Shown: positions 10,201-19,700 of the stretch, one piece after another | Numbering within the stretch: position 1 is the stretch's first letter | Layout: every line of letters starts with the position of its first letter | NCBI RefSeq assembly: GCF_020829495.1 | Contig: NZ_JAIVFQ010000020.1 | Coordinates: forward strand, 38,443 to 102,442 | Source of the DNA: Nostoc favosum CHAB5714 | Lineage (GTDB): Bacteria; Cyanobacteriota; Cyanobacteriia; Cyanobacteriales; Nostocaceae | Direction: 5' to 3' | DNA length: 64,000 nucleotides | Notes under the pieces: generated by a model | The model's database searches: none | Told to the model about the DNA's origin: nothing | What the model saw: only the letters and a program-made list of their open reading frames with translations | Made by a program: the position numbers and the translations under genes

Positions 10201-11424
10201 TTGATCAAATTTTTTCTGCTGGTTATAAATATCAGCTATCTGACTGATAGTTTCTAATTCTAATTCTCGCTGTTTGAGTTCTTGGAAAATTTTTAAAGCT
10301 TGCTGATATGATGCTAAGGCTTTATCATACTGTTGCTGCTTACTGTAAATTGATGCAATATTAAGAAATATTTGAGATTCTTCAGCAGGATTTTTTTGTT
10401 TTTGATAAATAGCTAATGCTTTCTGAGCTATTTCTAAAGATTTCTGACTGTATTCAACTGATTTTTTCGGATTTTTTAACTGATTATAAGCATCTGCAAT
10501 ATAAGCAAGAAGTTTCATTTCTTCCAATACATTACCGCTTTGTCTAGCGAGTACAAGTGCTGGTTGCATATACTCTATTTGTTTGTCAATTTGTCTTGAG
10601 AAAATATGAACAGTTCCTGCTGACATTAGTGTAATACTTTCAGCTTTGGGATTATTTACCTGACGACTAAGCTTTAAAGCTTGATTTAACATTTCAAAAC
10701 TTTGGTCAATGTTACCTAAGACATAGTGGCTTAAACCTAATAAAGCAATTGTCTCTGGTTCGTTAAAACTATCTTTAAGTTGTCGTCGAATAGATAGCGA
10801 TCGCTGTAAAACTTCTACAGCCTGAGAAAAATAACCTTGATTTATATAAACTGTGGCAAGATTACTTAAACTACCTGCCTCACCCTTAATATCTTTAATT
10901 TCTCGCCAAATAATCAAAGATTTCTGAAAATTATCTAATGCCTTTGAATATTGTTTAAATCCACTGTAAGCATTACCAATATTCTCTAGTGCTTCTGCTT
11001 GTTGTTGGCGATTAGTTGATTTTTGAGCAATAATCAATGCTTCCTGAGAAAATTTTAAAGCCTGTGTTGGCTCACTCAATAAACTATAAACTTTACTCAG
11101 GTAATTTAGAACGAGAGTATCTCCAGCAGCATCATTTTCTTGTCGTCTTTGCAATAACACTTGTTGAAAAGTTTTTTCTGCTTCTCTAAGTTTATATTCG
11201 CGTAGCTGCGTGATACCTTTTTGTAATAATTTATCTGTAGATGTTGCTTGAGAAGTTGGAGAAGGTGAGTTCTGAGCAATAATTTCTTGCTGGGATTTAA
11301 GTGCAGTAGCTGCTGGGATACCACTTAATAATCCGGCAATAGTAATGATTGCTCCTAACCTCAATATTGCTAGATTAAATTGATTACCTGTTGAGATTAA
11401 TTTTGGTGTAATATCTGTTTTCAT
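7240..11424 (-). CDS. Secreted TPR-CHAT protein 2
   Basis: 1394 residues, ATG at 11424 preceded by a good ribosome site (AGGAAAGG, 7 nt away). The N-terminus (MKTDITPKLIS, then a hydrophobic stretch ending SGIPAATA) looks like a signal peptide. About 20 TPR units fill residues 60-900. The CHAT domain occupies the last 320 residues with His in HIATHGFF (about 1214) and Cys in LSACQTG (about 1298). N-terminus, CHAT domain and 3' flank closely match TPR-CHAT protein 1, so the two arose by tandem duplication and differ mainly in TPR number. No copy of the shared upstream element is visible before this gene; the 100 bp upstream lead into CHAT gene remains. Family certain, physiological role unknown. 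Confidence 0.93.
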   Translation of the reverse strand: MKTDITPKLISTGNQFNLAILRLGAIITIAGLLSGIPAATALKSQQEIIAQNSPSPTSQATSTDKLLQKGITQLREYKLREAEKTFQQVLLQRRQENDAAGDTLVLNYLSKVYSLLSEPTQALKFSQEALIIAQKSTNRQQQAEALENIGNAYSGFKQYSKALDNFQKSLIIWREIKDIKGEAGSLSNLATVYINQGYFSQAVEVLQRSLSIRRQLKDSFNEPETIALLGLSHYVLGNIDQSFEMLNQALKLSRQVNNPKAESITLMSAGTVHIFSRQIDKQIEYMQPALVLARQSGNVLEEMKLLAYIADAYNQLKNPKKSVEYSQKSLEIAQKALAIYQKQKNPAEESQIFLNIASIYSKQQQYDKALASYQQALKIFQELKQRELELETISQIADIYNQQKKFDQAVELHQQALIIFKELNNPPAQLGLLASVALAYDNLQQYPKAIDYYQQGLSIAQVNKLPLYEGIYLYGMCNLYYDWKKYKEASDSCEQALAIFEKIKRPEEELINLIGYIGLLYESQQNYSQAESYYQQVLKRRQVLYGSESIEIVKNIKTLGYLYNNQGKYREALPYFQRALALQEKHLGQENIEVVNSLNQLTSLYIKLVNYPEALKVGQRALTIIQKMRGLEHPDVASSLNNLANIYTGLGNYQEALRLYQRALTITEKNSKKDFWDDFNLAVQLNNLASAYRDLGNYDEAEKTWLRALKIREQVFGANHPDVALSLNNLANLYNNQGKYKESLQLLQRSLAIWEKVYGTNHPQVALNLSNQGWNYYLLGNNQKALELLQKSLSMTESFFGSQHPGVVKDLRLQSYAYHAQGDINRAIEVRNRSLDISDRNLNIILGIGSERQKQNYMMALVNESTDITVSLHLQSAPNNPEAAKLALTAILRRKGRILDVLSDSRSWLRQNLTPENQKLFDELTTISSQLARLTYTESSNFGQEFAKLQAEYDKLEAELSKRSSEFRTVTQITTIESVQKLIPADSALIEFTLYQPLINPKAGKKSDRYGKPHYAAYILTSQGAPQWVDLGEAEAIDREITEFGDILQSKSRDVKPIARRLDTQLMQPIRKLLGDQRKLLVSPDSQLNLIPFAALVDENNRYLVENYTINYLTTGRDLLRLSNQAPSRQTPVVMANIDFGNAASNLSVSEKGDRQAKRSSEFDRLKFSSLPGTKEEAEAITPLLKDVKLLTGNQATENTLKQLQSPSILHIATHGFFLTDKKIDFPDIQDLAVGNRGIIVKPGSSRQVSKNIENPLLRSGIALAGFNNRHSGDEDGVLTALEASSLNLSGTKLVVLSACQTGVGKATNGEGVYGLRRAFVMAGTQSQLISLWNVDDLGTKELMVKYYGRLIKNEGRSEALRQTQLEMLNSQKYQHPFYWAAFIPSGDWTPAKF

Positions 11425-11526
11425 CTTTACCTTTCCTAAGTTTAAATAAAGTTCATTGGCACACTACAAACATTTACCGCTCTATTTTGTGAGCATTAAT
11501 CATAGCCAAGGCCATTATGATTAGAT

Positions 11527-12099
11527 TTATTCCGACTCCCCAATAAGAGTAAAAGCTGCCCATTGAGATGGACTCGCATATTTTTTCTTAGCAGCAAGTA
11601 TGGCATTTCTTAAGGCAGTGGCTTTGTCAAGTTTTTGTTGCAAGTTTTGATAAAATTTGGTCATTAAAAAAGCAGTTGAACCATCATCTACTGCCCATAA
11701 AGAGACAATTACACTGGATGTACCAGCACTAATTAAAGAACGAGATAAACCAATAACACCATCACCAGTTATTCGACCTCTACCTGTGTCGCAAGCACTG
11801 AGAACAACCAAATCAGCGTTAATTTTCAGATCGAGAATTTCTTCTGCTGTCAGTAGTCCATCGTGCTTTTTATCTTGCTTGCTTAGAGGTGATGAGAGAG
11901 AGCTTAAATTTTCAGGGGTGAGAGTGAGCTTTCCTTTAGAAGGAGCAAACGCGATCGCCTGAATATGTTCTTGAAGTGCTTGCTTTTGTTCGGGAGTCAT
12001 CGGTAGATAAATACACTCATCATACTTATCCTGACTGATTTTCGCGCTCTTTGCAAAAACTGGGATGCTCCCAAACCAATCAGCGTAAAAACAGCCCAA
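11527..12099 (-). pseudogene. Decayed CHAT-domain fragment (C-terminal part)
   Basis: A frame of up to 190 codons. From about residue 34 (MTPEQKQALQEH) onward it matches the C-terminal half of a CHAT domain: Cys is kept in LSACDTGRGR, and the usual end (SPSQWAAFTLIGES) is intact. The half that carries the catalytic His is missing, there is no TPR part and no signal peptide, and the first 33 codons run out of frame through a neighbouring CHAT remnant. I read it as a broken gene; a short expressed protein starting at the internal Met is possible but would lack the catalytic dyad. Confidence 0.7.
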
Positions 12100-12243
12100 T
12101 CGCTAGGATGTGGATACTTTTCATCGTTTCCAGCATCGTTTGACGTAGCGCACCTGCTTTATCAGCATTTTTGCTTAAATTACCATAAAATTTGCTCATT
12201 AGTGCCACTGTTGATATATCAGAAACATCCCATGTTGAAAATA
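12058..12243 (-). pseudogene. Second CHAT C-terminal relic with a frameshift
   Basis: Translation in one frame gives STWDVSDISTVALMSKFYGN and continues to LRQTMLETMK. There the frame changes: one base fewer in the run of A after ATG leads to SIHILAIG instead of the expected KYPHPSDWAVFTLIGLG, which is present in the next frame. This is the last 60 residues of a CHAT domain, separate from the neighbouring relic at 11527-12099. Together they show that at least two further CHAT genes once stood here. Confidence 0.72.
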
Positions 12244-12314
12244 TTGGTAAATAATGGTGCGTTAGACTGACAATAACGCACCTTGCTAATTGAATTATCC
12301 AATCCGAAATTGTT

Positions 12315-12875
12315 CTAGCTAGTCTGAATGTTTTCAATCATGTCTTGTGCTTTTTTCGCTAATTCTGGTTCTCCTTGTTCTGTAAAAAGGCTAACAGCTT
12401 GATTTAAATCTAAAACTGCTGCTTCTTTGTCGCCTAATTTATATTGACTAGCAGCCCGGAAAAAATAAGCGTGTGCAAATTTAGCATCAAGCGCAATTAC
12501 TTGGTCAAAATCTGATTTTGCTGCTTCATATTTCTCCGTAGATAAATAAGCAATTCCTCTACCAAAGTAAGCGTAAGTAGCACTCTCATTATTGCGTTCA
12601 GTTTGTAAAACTTTGTTAAATGCTTCAATTGCTCCTTCATAGTCATCTTTCTTTAAAAGGTCATAACCCTGCGATAATTGGGTTTCAACGCTGGAACTAT
12701 TACCGCTTGTGTTAGCTGGTTTTAGTTGAGAATCTTGAATTTGTGGTTTTTCTTGCAAAGTTGAAACTTGTGCTACCAATTGATTTGGATTTTGGAAGTT
12801 TTGAGCATCCGCTTTAGCACTATAAAAACTTGTTCCTAATACAACCAAAGTAATTGCTAATTTTAAACCTTTCAT
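12315..12875 (-). CDS. Small secreted TPR protein 1
   Basis: 186 residues if the second of two close Met codons (12875) is used; it lies 8 nt from AGGAG, while the first (12881) is only 2 nt away. A signal peptide is clear: MKGLKLAITLVVLGTSFYSA with likely cleavage after ADA. A low-complexity Gln/Ser/Pro linker follows, then three TPR units from about residue 65 (YDLLKKDDYEGAIEAFNKVL, YFGRGIAYLSTEKYEAAKSD, YFFRAASQYKLGDKEAAVLD). It likely serves as a periplasmic binding adaptor. It is related to the next gene upstream (13075-13746) and has its own copy of the shared upstream element. No enzymatic domain seen. Confidence 0.85.
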   Translation of the reverse strand: MKGLKLAITLVVLGTSFYSAKADAQNFQNPNQLVAQVSTLQEKPQIQDSQLKPANTSGNSSSVETQLSQGYDLLKKDDYEGAIEAFNKVLQTERNNESATYAYFGRGIAYLSTEKYEAAKSDFDQVIALDAKFAHAYFFRAASQYKLGDKEAAVLDLNQAVSLFTEQGEPELAKKAQDMIENIQTS

Positions 12876-12920
12876 TGTCATGTCTCCTGTGTGTTTACAA
12901 ATTTGTCACTGTTTCAAGAT

Positions 12921-12956
12921 GATGTATTTCTGAGAGTTGCGAGGATATGCAAAAAT
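12921..12956 (-). promoter_or_regulatory. Shared bipartite upstream element, copy C
   Basis: Minus strand: ATTTTTGCATA, 14 nt (TCCTCGCAACTCTC), AGAAATACATC. It ends about 45 nt before the ATG of the small TPR protein. The gene is not homologous to the CHAT genes at its 5' end, so this copy is independent of the duplication that made copies A and B alike. Confidence 0.62.
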
Positions 12957-13074
12957 ATTCGATATTTACTTCTATTTACTCAGTTGAAGTAAGCTTGATT
13001 CATTAGCCAGGAGCTAGTAACTCCTGGCAATTAAAAGGATAGAAAACAATCAACACTCCAATCAAAAACAATTT

Positions 13075-13746
13075 TTAAGCCGTTTCGATTTCTTTAAACA
13101 CATTTAATGCTTGTTGAGCAGCTTCAGGGTTTCCTTGTTTTTGATAAAGTTCCGCAGCTTTTTGTAAATCAGATTTTGCTTCATCTGTTTGAGCTAAATT
13201 CGCTAAAGCGATACCTCGCCAAAAATAAGCGTGAGCAAATTCAGGTTCCGTTTTGATGCTTTGCTGAAAATCTGCAAGCGACTCACGATATTTTTCCAGG
13301 TGAACGTTAGCGAATCCTCTACCAAAGTAAGGATAAGCAGAACTAGGGTCAATACGTATAGCTTGCTCAAAATCTGCAATTGCTGTCTGATATTCCCCCA
13401 GTTGGGTGTAAGTAAATCCTCGAAAGAAGTAAGCTGCAAAATTATTTTCATCAATTTTTAAAACTGCATTACAACCTTCGAGTGCTTTTTGAAAATCTCC
13501 TTTATCTAAATCTTGTGATATTTGAGTTAATAACGCATTTATATTATTAGCATCGTGAGCTTTGAGAGAATAATTGGGTTTAGACAGTGGTTCGATTTTA
13601 GGTAGTTTTAACTGGGGTTTCAATTCAGTTTTTGCCTGTGTCACAAGCAATGCATTAGAATCGCTTAAGCTCCCAGCCAAAGTTTGCGAAGTAAAAAACA
13701 TTGTTCCGAAAACTGCAATTACTGCTGCTAATTTTAAGGTTTTCAT
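13075..13746 (-). CDS. Small secreted TPR protein 2
   Basis: 223 residues from the ATG at 13746, chosen because CAAGGAG lies 7 nt upstream and because it begins a clean signal peptide (MKTLKLAAVIAVFGTMFFTS, cleavage near TLAG). The open frame extends 25 codons further to 13821, but without signal character. Four TPR units cover residues 80-215 (for instance AYFFRGFTYTQLGEYQTAIA and AYPYFGRGFANVHLEKYRES). Probable exported adaptor, paralogous to 12315-12875. Copy D of the shared element lies 98 nt upstream. Confidence 0.86.
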   Translation of the reverse strand: MKTLKLAAVIAVFGTMFFTSQTLAGSLSDSNALLVTQAKTELKPQLKLPKIEPLSKPNYSLKAHDANNINALLTQISQDLDKGDFQKALEGCNAVLKIDENNFAAYFFRGFTYTQLGEYQTAIADFEQAIRIDPSSAYPYFGRGFANVHLEKYRESLADFQQSIKTEPEFAHAYFWRGIALANLAQTDEAKSDLQKAAELYQKQGNPEAAQQALNVFKEIETA

Positions 13747-13844
13747 TTTGTCTGCTCCTTGATATTTGTTGATGTTGGATGAATGAAGTTGTACTAAAAT
13801 GAATAAATGCACCTGTTGCAACTATGTTTTGCTCGCTCACATGA

Positions 13845-13883
13845 ATATGTATTTCTAGAGGTAAAGAGGATATGCCAAAATGA
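13845..13883 (-). promoter_or_regulatory. Shared bipartite upstream element, copy D
   Basis: Minus strand: ATTTTGGCATA, 14 nt (TCCTCTTTACCTCT), AGAAATACATA. Lies 98 nt before the ATG at 13746. A half copy (CCCAGAAATACATATC on the minus strand, near 13923-13940) stands just upstream, inside the end of the DUF928-like frame. Confidence 0.62.
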
Positions 13884-13919
13884 GTTTTTTCTAACTTGAG
13901 GTCGTTCCTCTTTGTGCGT

Positions 13920-14213
13920 TCATAGATATGTATTTCTGGGATTTGAGAGTTTATCCTCTGGTACATCTGGAGATATCATACAAACAGAATTTGATATGGG
14001 TGCAGATGAACCACGAACAGGACGACCGACAGCTTTACGTGGTTTAATAGGAGGTTTTGGTTTCGATAAAGGCAGAAAAATATTAACCCAAGATAGGATA
14101 GGATTTGTTTGTTTGGTTTCTGCTTTTAACTCCACCTTGGAGAACAAAGATAATCCAGTAATATTTATTGTCAAAAGTAAGAAACAAGGCTTAATATAAT
14201 CTAATTTATTCAT
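13920..14213 (-). CDS. Short secreted DUF928-like protein, probably truncated
   Basis: 97 residues. The ATG overlaps the stop codon of the CHAT-CHASE2 gene (TATGAATAA), with AGGAG 10 nt upstream inside that gene, so translation is coupled. Residues 1-32 form a signal peptide (KPCFLLLTINITGLSLFS). Residues 47-85 (FLPLSKPKPPI, then GRPVRGSS, one Cys, then ISPDVPED) resemble the start of DUF928 proteins, which often sit next to CHAT/CHASE2 genes in cyanobacteria, but the usual length is about twice this. The C-terminus runs into a half copy of the shared upstream element, suggesting loss of the 3' part by recombination. DUF928 assignment is my inference from the motif pattern. Confidence 0.55.
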   Translation of the reverse strand: MNKLDYIKPCFLLLTINITGLSLFSKVELKAETKQTNPILSWVNIFLPLSKPKPPIKPRKAVGRPVRGSSAPISNSVCMISPDVPEDKLSNPRNTYL

Positions 14214-16734
14214 AAGCTTTTCTCCTCATAAACGTTGGTATAACGTATAGCCAAATTGTCAGCGATGGTAAAAACCAAGGTAAAATCACCGCGATTGATG
14301 AAAGATAAATTTGCAAGCTTAGTACACCATAAGCTGCTGTAGACGCACCTAAAGCTAATAAAATTTGTAACCTGATACGTGGATTTTTCTGCATTATAAA
14401 ATATAATGTTTTCCCCAACATAATAGCTATTAAAATCATCCACAAATCAGGGATAGGTACAACCATTCTGTCATTTAATAAATGATGTACTTGATAAGCA
14501 TGAATTTCACCGCCTGTCAATACTTCGTTGCTATTTTCAGGATTTTCTAAGCGTCGCCATAGTTCTAGAGCAGGAGGTAAATCAAAGTTATCTTCACCAT
14601 TTTTCGACATTCCCGCTTCACCATATCCTCCTGGTGCAATGATGACTATTTGATTTTGTAAACTAGAGATAGGTAGATTTTGGCTATTATCTTCTAACAA
14701 TTGCCAAGCTGGAATACTGCGATAAACACGATTTGGGGGAATAGAAAAGTCAACTATCGGGTGCAACCACATCTGACCAAAATAATAGCTAAATTCTGTG
14801 ATAGGCTGTAGATGAGTTCGTGGTGGTTGCAAGCTAGTAATATTTTTAACATCATTATTTTGCAAAAACTTTCCAATTTGCTTACTAAAGTCAGTTGTAC
14901 TATTTAATTTTGGTTGTAGTGACTGTTTTAACTCATCTTCACCAGTCTTATCTGCAACTGCGATCAATCCTTGCTGTTTTTGATTTGTTGTATTAGTTAT
15001 TTGTGATTTTAATCTCTGCAATTGATGCGATATTGCTAATAAATTAGAAAAATATAATGCTTGAGATTTATCTAACGGAGATAGGAGTTGCATATACCCA
15101 GGTAAAATCTCGATTTCCCCTTGTAAAGTCCAATTAGGGCTAGCAATTTCAGGTAAAACTGTCAATTTCTCTCCAGTTAGAGCTTTAGTTTCTGCCAGAA
15201 CAAACCATGTTGGATTCGATGACTTTACCCCGGCTTGAAGAGATTCAGCTAATATTTTATCATTTTCTCCCTGATATCGATCCAATAAATAATCAATGCC
15301 GATTAAGTTAGCACCTTTTGTTCGCAATTTATCAATTATCATTGCAAAATATTTTCTATTCATCTGTCTTGCACTAGACAGTTTTGAGTCTTTAGTTGCG
15401 TCTTTAAGTGATTTTTCATCTATTTGTACTAATAAAACTGGAGGTGATTCTGTTACTTGAACTTGTCCTGTTACTTGACGATAAAAAGCTTGTAACTTTA
15501 AACGTTGTGCTAATAAATTATTCTGTATAGGTAGTTGTGTACTAATAATAAATAAAGCTGAAAGTGCAAAAGTTTCAATTCGAGATGGGCTGATTTTTTG
15601 TAAATTTTCAAGAAAACTAGGTTTAAAGCGAAATAAAGTAGCTTCTGGATGGAGAAATAGAGAAGGAATAAGATATGCACTAGGATAAGTCAGATTTTCC
15701 TCTAACTTCAGATACTGACAAGCTGATCTTAAAGCTTCTTGAACATCTTTATATTGAGCTAAGGTTTGCAGAAAATGCAGCAAAAATTCAGAAGCAACTT
15801 TATTATGAATTGGTTCGCGCATCACTGCCACTTGACTTAATCCTAATTCAATTAAGTTATTAGCAATACTCAAACCATTACAGGAATTAAATAAAGCAAA
15901 TTGTAATCCATTTTCTAAGGCTTTATTTAAAAAAGGTATGATTTCGTTAATTGATAAAGTTGTATTGGGAGCAATTGAAATTTCACCACCTGTCAAAGCG
16001 GTTTCATTGCTATGTCCTGCAAATAATAAAATATCCCATCCCAGTTCCGATGTAATAGTTTCTTTCAGTTCACCTTTGAGTTCATCAATATTTTTTCCTG
16101 GTTGCCATCCAACAAATTTAATTTCAGCAATGTGTTTCAGTTTTTGGATTGCTTTATTTTCTGCTTCAAAATTTAGACCAGTATCATCACCTAAAATTAC
16201 TAAAACTCTAGTTTTAGCACGACGGTTATGATTATGCTTCGCTACTGATTGATGTATATTGATAGGGCTGCGTACAATATTAATCTTACCAAAAGCAAAG
16301 GTAACTTCCGTGCAAATCTCCCAGCTTTCCCAAGGTAAACGTGCTAATTCCAAAGAATCACAAGTCAAGAAAAGGTTGATATTTGCAGATCGAGAATTAA
16401 CAGATAATAATGAGACTTGAGTAATTGCTGCCCGAATTTCATATAGTTCGCTACTACGCAACCAATTATGAAATTCAGATAAAAATTTTGCCTCTATTTG
16501 AACTAATCTTGCGTGCCAATCAAGGGTTGGTGCTTGAAAACTACCGGAATCTTCTACCCGTCCTCGTAAAGAGGTTTTGTAAAAACTTAGATAGGTGCGT
16601 TGCCATTCTTGATAGAGTAATGTCAGGTTTTCGGGATAGGTAATTTTGGCGCTGAGACGTTGTGCTGTTCCCCAAGTTAATTCAAATAAGCAAACTTGTT
16701 CGATGCGTTGTACTTTGAGGTGAAAGTTATTCAT
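14206..16734 (-). CDS. CHAT-CHASE2 membrane protein
   Basis: 842 residues from the ATG at 16734; an upstream TTG at 16773 is possible but the family normally starts at MNNFHLKVQ. Residues 30-370 are a CHAT domain with His in LLFAGHSNE (about 240) and Cys in FNSCNGL (about 284). Residues about 385-780 form a CHASE2 sensor region, normally extracytoplasmic, bounded by one hydrophobic segment (IETFALSALFIIS) and three C-terminal membrane helices (WMILIAIMLGKTLYFI; a second near LLALGASTAAYGV; a third near ILPWFLPSLTIWL). This joins a putative protease to a signal-sensing part. It starts 61 nt after the stop of TPR-CHAT protein 3, so the two are probably co-transcribed, and it is coupled to the DUF928-like gene. 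What it senses is unknown. Confidence 0.9.
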   Translation of the reverse strand: MNNFHLKVQRIEQVCLFELTWGTAQRLSAKITYPENLTLLYQEWQRTYLSFYKTSLRGRVEDSGSFQAPTLDWHARLVQIEAKFLSEFHNWLRSSELYEIRAAITQVSLLSVNSRSANINLFLTCDSLELARLPWESWEICTEVTFAFGKINIVRSPINIHQSVAKHNHNRRAKTRVLVILGDDTGLNFEAENKAIQKLKHIAEIKFVGWQPGKNIDELKGELKETITSELGWDILLFAGHSNETALTGGEISIAPNTTLSINEIIPFLNKALENGLQFALFNSCNGLSIANNLIELGLSQVAVMREPIHNKVASEFLLHFLQTLAQYKDVQEALRSACQYLKLEENLTYPSAYLIPSLFLHPEATLFRFKPSFLENLQKISPSRIETFALSALFIISTQLPIQNNLLAQRLKLQAFYRQVTGQVQVTESPPVLLVQIDEKSLKDATKDSKLSSARQMNRKYFAMIIDKLRTKGANLIGIDYLLDRYQGENDKILAESLQAGVKSSNPTWFVLAETKALTGEKLTVLPEIASPNWTLQGEIEILPGYMQLLSPLDKSQALYFSNLLAISHQLQRLKSQITNTTNQKQQGLIAVADKTGEDELKQSLQPKLNSTTDFSKQIGKFLQNNDVKNITSLQPPRTHLQPITEFSYYFGQMWLHPIVDFSIPPNRVYRSIPAWQLLEDNSQNLPISSLQNQIVIIAPGGYGEAGMSKNGEDNFDLPPALELWRRLENPENSNEVLTGGEIHAYQVHHLLNDRMVVPIPDLWMILIAIMLGKTLYFIMQKNPRIRLQILLALGASTAAYGVLSLQIYLSSIAVILPWFLPSLTIWLYVIPTFMRRKAYE

Positions 16735-16795
16735 AATTTGTGGTTGATTATTTATTACTTGGCAGAGATGCAAGTAATTGCACCTCTATTAATTT

Positions 16796-19700
16796 TTAAA
16801 GACCGTTGCCAATTAAAATGAATGGTGCCCAGTAGTAAGGATGTGAGTAGCCGCTTTGAGGCTTTTCATTTCTTGAGGACGTGCCGATATTCACTTCAAT
16901 ACCACGTCCTTCGGGGTTTGTGCTGGAGTTATTCCCGTTTAGTAAGCTCAGTTGCGCTTGACGTAATGCTTCAGATTTCGTCATTTTCTCAGTGGCGAGG
17001 TTTTTGTAAAATAGTTGCATTAGTTGAGATGTGCTTGGGTCATCAACTTTCCACAGAGATGCCATTACTGCTTTAGCTTTACCGTTTAGGAAATAAGAAC
17101 TAATACCTTGAATTTCTATACCATTTTGATCTGAACCACCAAGTGCTGTTTCGCAAGCAGACAACACCACAAGATGAACCCCACCTAGATTTCGTAAAAA
17201 TTGAATTTTTTCAATTGAGTATTTGTCGCCCGTTCCTAGAAGAATGTAAGATTGTGTAGGATCTTTCGGTTTGAAAAGAGCGTGGGTGGCGATATGTAAA
17301 ATGTTACGTCCCTTGAGGTTATTTTCTAGTGTATCGATATTAAAATCTTTATCGATAAACTTATCTCCAGGGTATATTCCTTTCGTGTCGTTGGGTTTTG
17401 ATTTGATAATGGAGTCTAACTCTATGAGTACATTTTTTAGAGCAGGAAATATGCCATCCGATGTTGTGGCTTCTTTTGATAAACCTAAACCTAAAATCTG
17501 TGTTTTTTTTACTTCTGAAGGTAGTTTATCTTCAAAATTTGTTAAACCCACATTCAGAATAGATGTGACAGTATAATTTTCAATTAAATACTTATTACCA
17601 TCAAACAATGCTCCCATTGGAATATAATTAATAGCAAGGTCTGGCACAAAGACTAAATGTTTGGTTTTGGGTAAAATAGCTAAACCTCTATTCGCATATT
17701 CAATTATTTTTTCTGGCTGGTCTTTACCAAAATAGCTGTAGGCAAGAATGAATAAGCTTACGCCTTCAAACTGAGGATTTTGTATTTTCTGTGCTAAAGC
17801 AAGTGCTTGTTGTAAATATTCAATACTTTTTTGCTCATCTCCTAAAGTTTTGTAGAATGCTCCAATTTCAATAAGAGTTGTCCACTCAGAACCAAAGTCG
17901 CTATTTTGTTTAGCAATTAACAATGCATTCTGAAATAATTCTAGAGTTTTCTTATAATTGCCTTGATTAGCATAAACCTGCCTTTGAATATTTAAAGCAT
18001 CTATTTTTAGATTTGAATTTTTCGTTTTCTCTGCAATTACCAATATTTGCTGTGCAGAGTCTAAAGCTTGCTGATAATCTCCCTTTTCAGTATAGATAGC
18101 ACTGATTTGTTTTAATGCCTGTGCTTCCAAATCAGAATTATTAATGTCCCTTGCTATTGTCAAAGCTTGCTGAGTAAATTCGATTGCTTTTTGGAAATCT
18201 TGGCTACTATTGTATACATCGCCCAAACGAATCAATGCCTCAGCTTCCAGTTTAGGATTTTTTAGACTTCTTACCAAATTGAAACGTTTTTGAGCAAATT
18301 CTAGAGCTTTATCATATTCCCCAAGATTAGTGTAAATTAAACTCAAAAGTCCTAAAGCATCTGGCTTGCTCTGCAAAGCATACTTTTGAAGATTTTCAGG
18401 TATTTTCTGAATATCAATTTCTTCTGATTTTGTTAAAGCTTGCTGTGATAATTGAATACCTTGTTCATAATCTCCCAAAACATTATATGTAGAAGCAAGC
18501 CCTAATAAAGCTCGTACTTCAAAAAAAGGGTTTTTAAGTATGCGAGCAATTTCCAACTCTCTCTGACCTAATTCAATTGCCTTAGCGTTGTACCCCTGAG
18601 CAATGTAAACTCCACCAAGATAAGATAAAGCATATTTCTCTGCTTCTAAATTTTCAGACTGTCGTGCTATTGTTAAAGCTTGTTGAAGGAATTTCTCTGC
18701 TTTTTCTAATTCCTTTAATTGGAGATGATAATTACCTATGAGCGAGTAGGATTGACTTTGGATTTTTAATATTTCTTTTTCTGCTGTGGAATTCTTTAGC
18801 TCTCTTGCAATTTTTAAAGTTTCTGATACTAAATTAAGAGCTTGATTACATTGACTCATTACACGAGAATAATCTTTTTGAAGAGTGGCCTCACTAGCGT
18901 TGAAAAAGTACAAACTTATGATTTGGATGAGAATATCTAGTTGTCCGGGGCGATTATTAAGTGGTTGTCGTTCAAGGGCTAATGCTTGTTGATAAAATTC
19001 AATAGCCTGCTCAAATTGTTTTCGATTTAAATACACCCCTGCAATTTGGCTAAGAATCTTAGCTTCTAGGAATTTATCCTTGACTTCTCTGGCGATAGGT
19101 AATGATAGCTCTAAAGGTGCGATCGCCTGTTCAAATTTACCTTGCAAACTATAGAATATTCCTATGAGTGAAATAATTTTAGCTTCCTGCAATTTATTTT
19201 TCAATTCCCGCGCTAAGGGTAACGCCTGTTGATAAGCTTCTAAAGCACGCTCATAGTTGTTTACTTTGTTATAACTATTTCCTAAAGATACTAAAATCTC
19301 AGATTCAAGAGATTTATCTTTTACCTCACTAGCTATAGGTAATGCTTGTTGATAAAGCTCAATCGCCTTATCATATTTCTCTTGCTTAAAGTAAGTATCT
19401 CCTAAAGTAGTAAGAATACTAGCTTCAAAAGAACGAATTCCTGCTTCTTTAATGAGCGGTAATGATTGCTGAAAAAATTTCAATGCATTGTCATATTCTT
19501 TTTTGTTAAAATAAACATATCCTATTTGCTGTAAACTCCTACCTTCCCAAGCACGGTTTCCGACTTGACGATTTACAGCTAAAGCTTTATTCAACCAATC
19601 TAAACCATTGGTATTATCATCTATATTGTTGTAAGCTGCTGCTATCCTAAATAGAGTAAATCCCTCTTGAAATTTATCACCTAATTCTTGATGCATTGCG

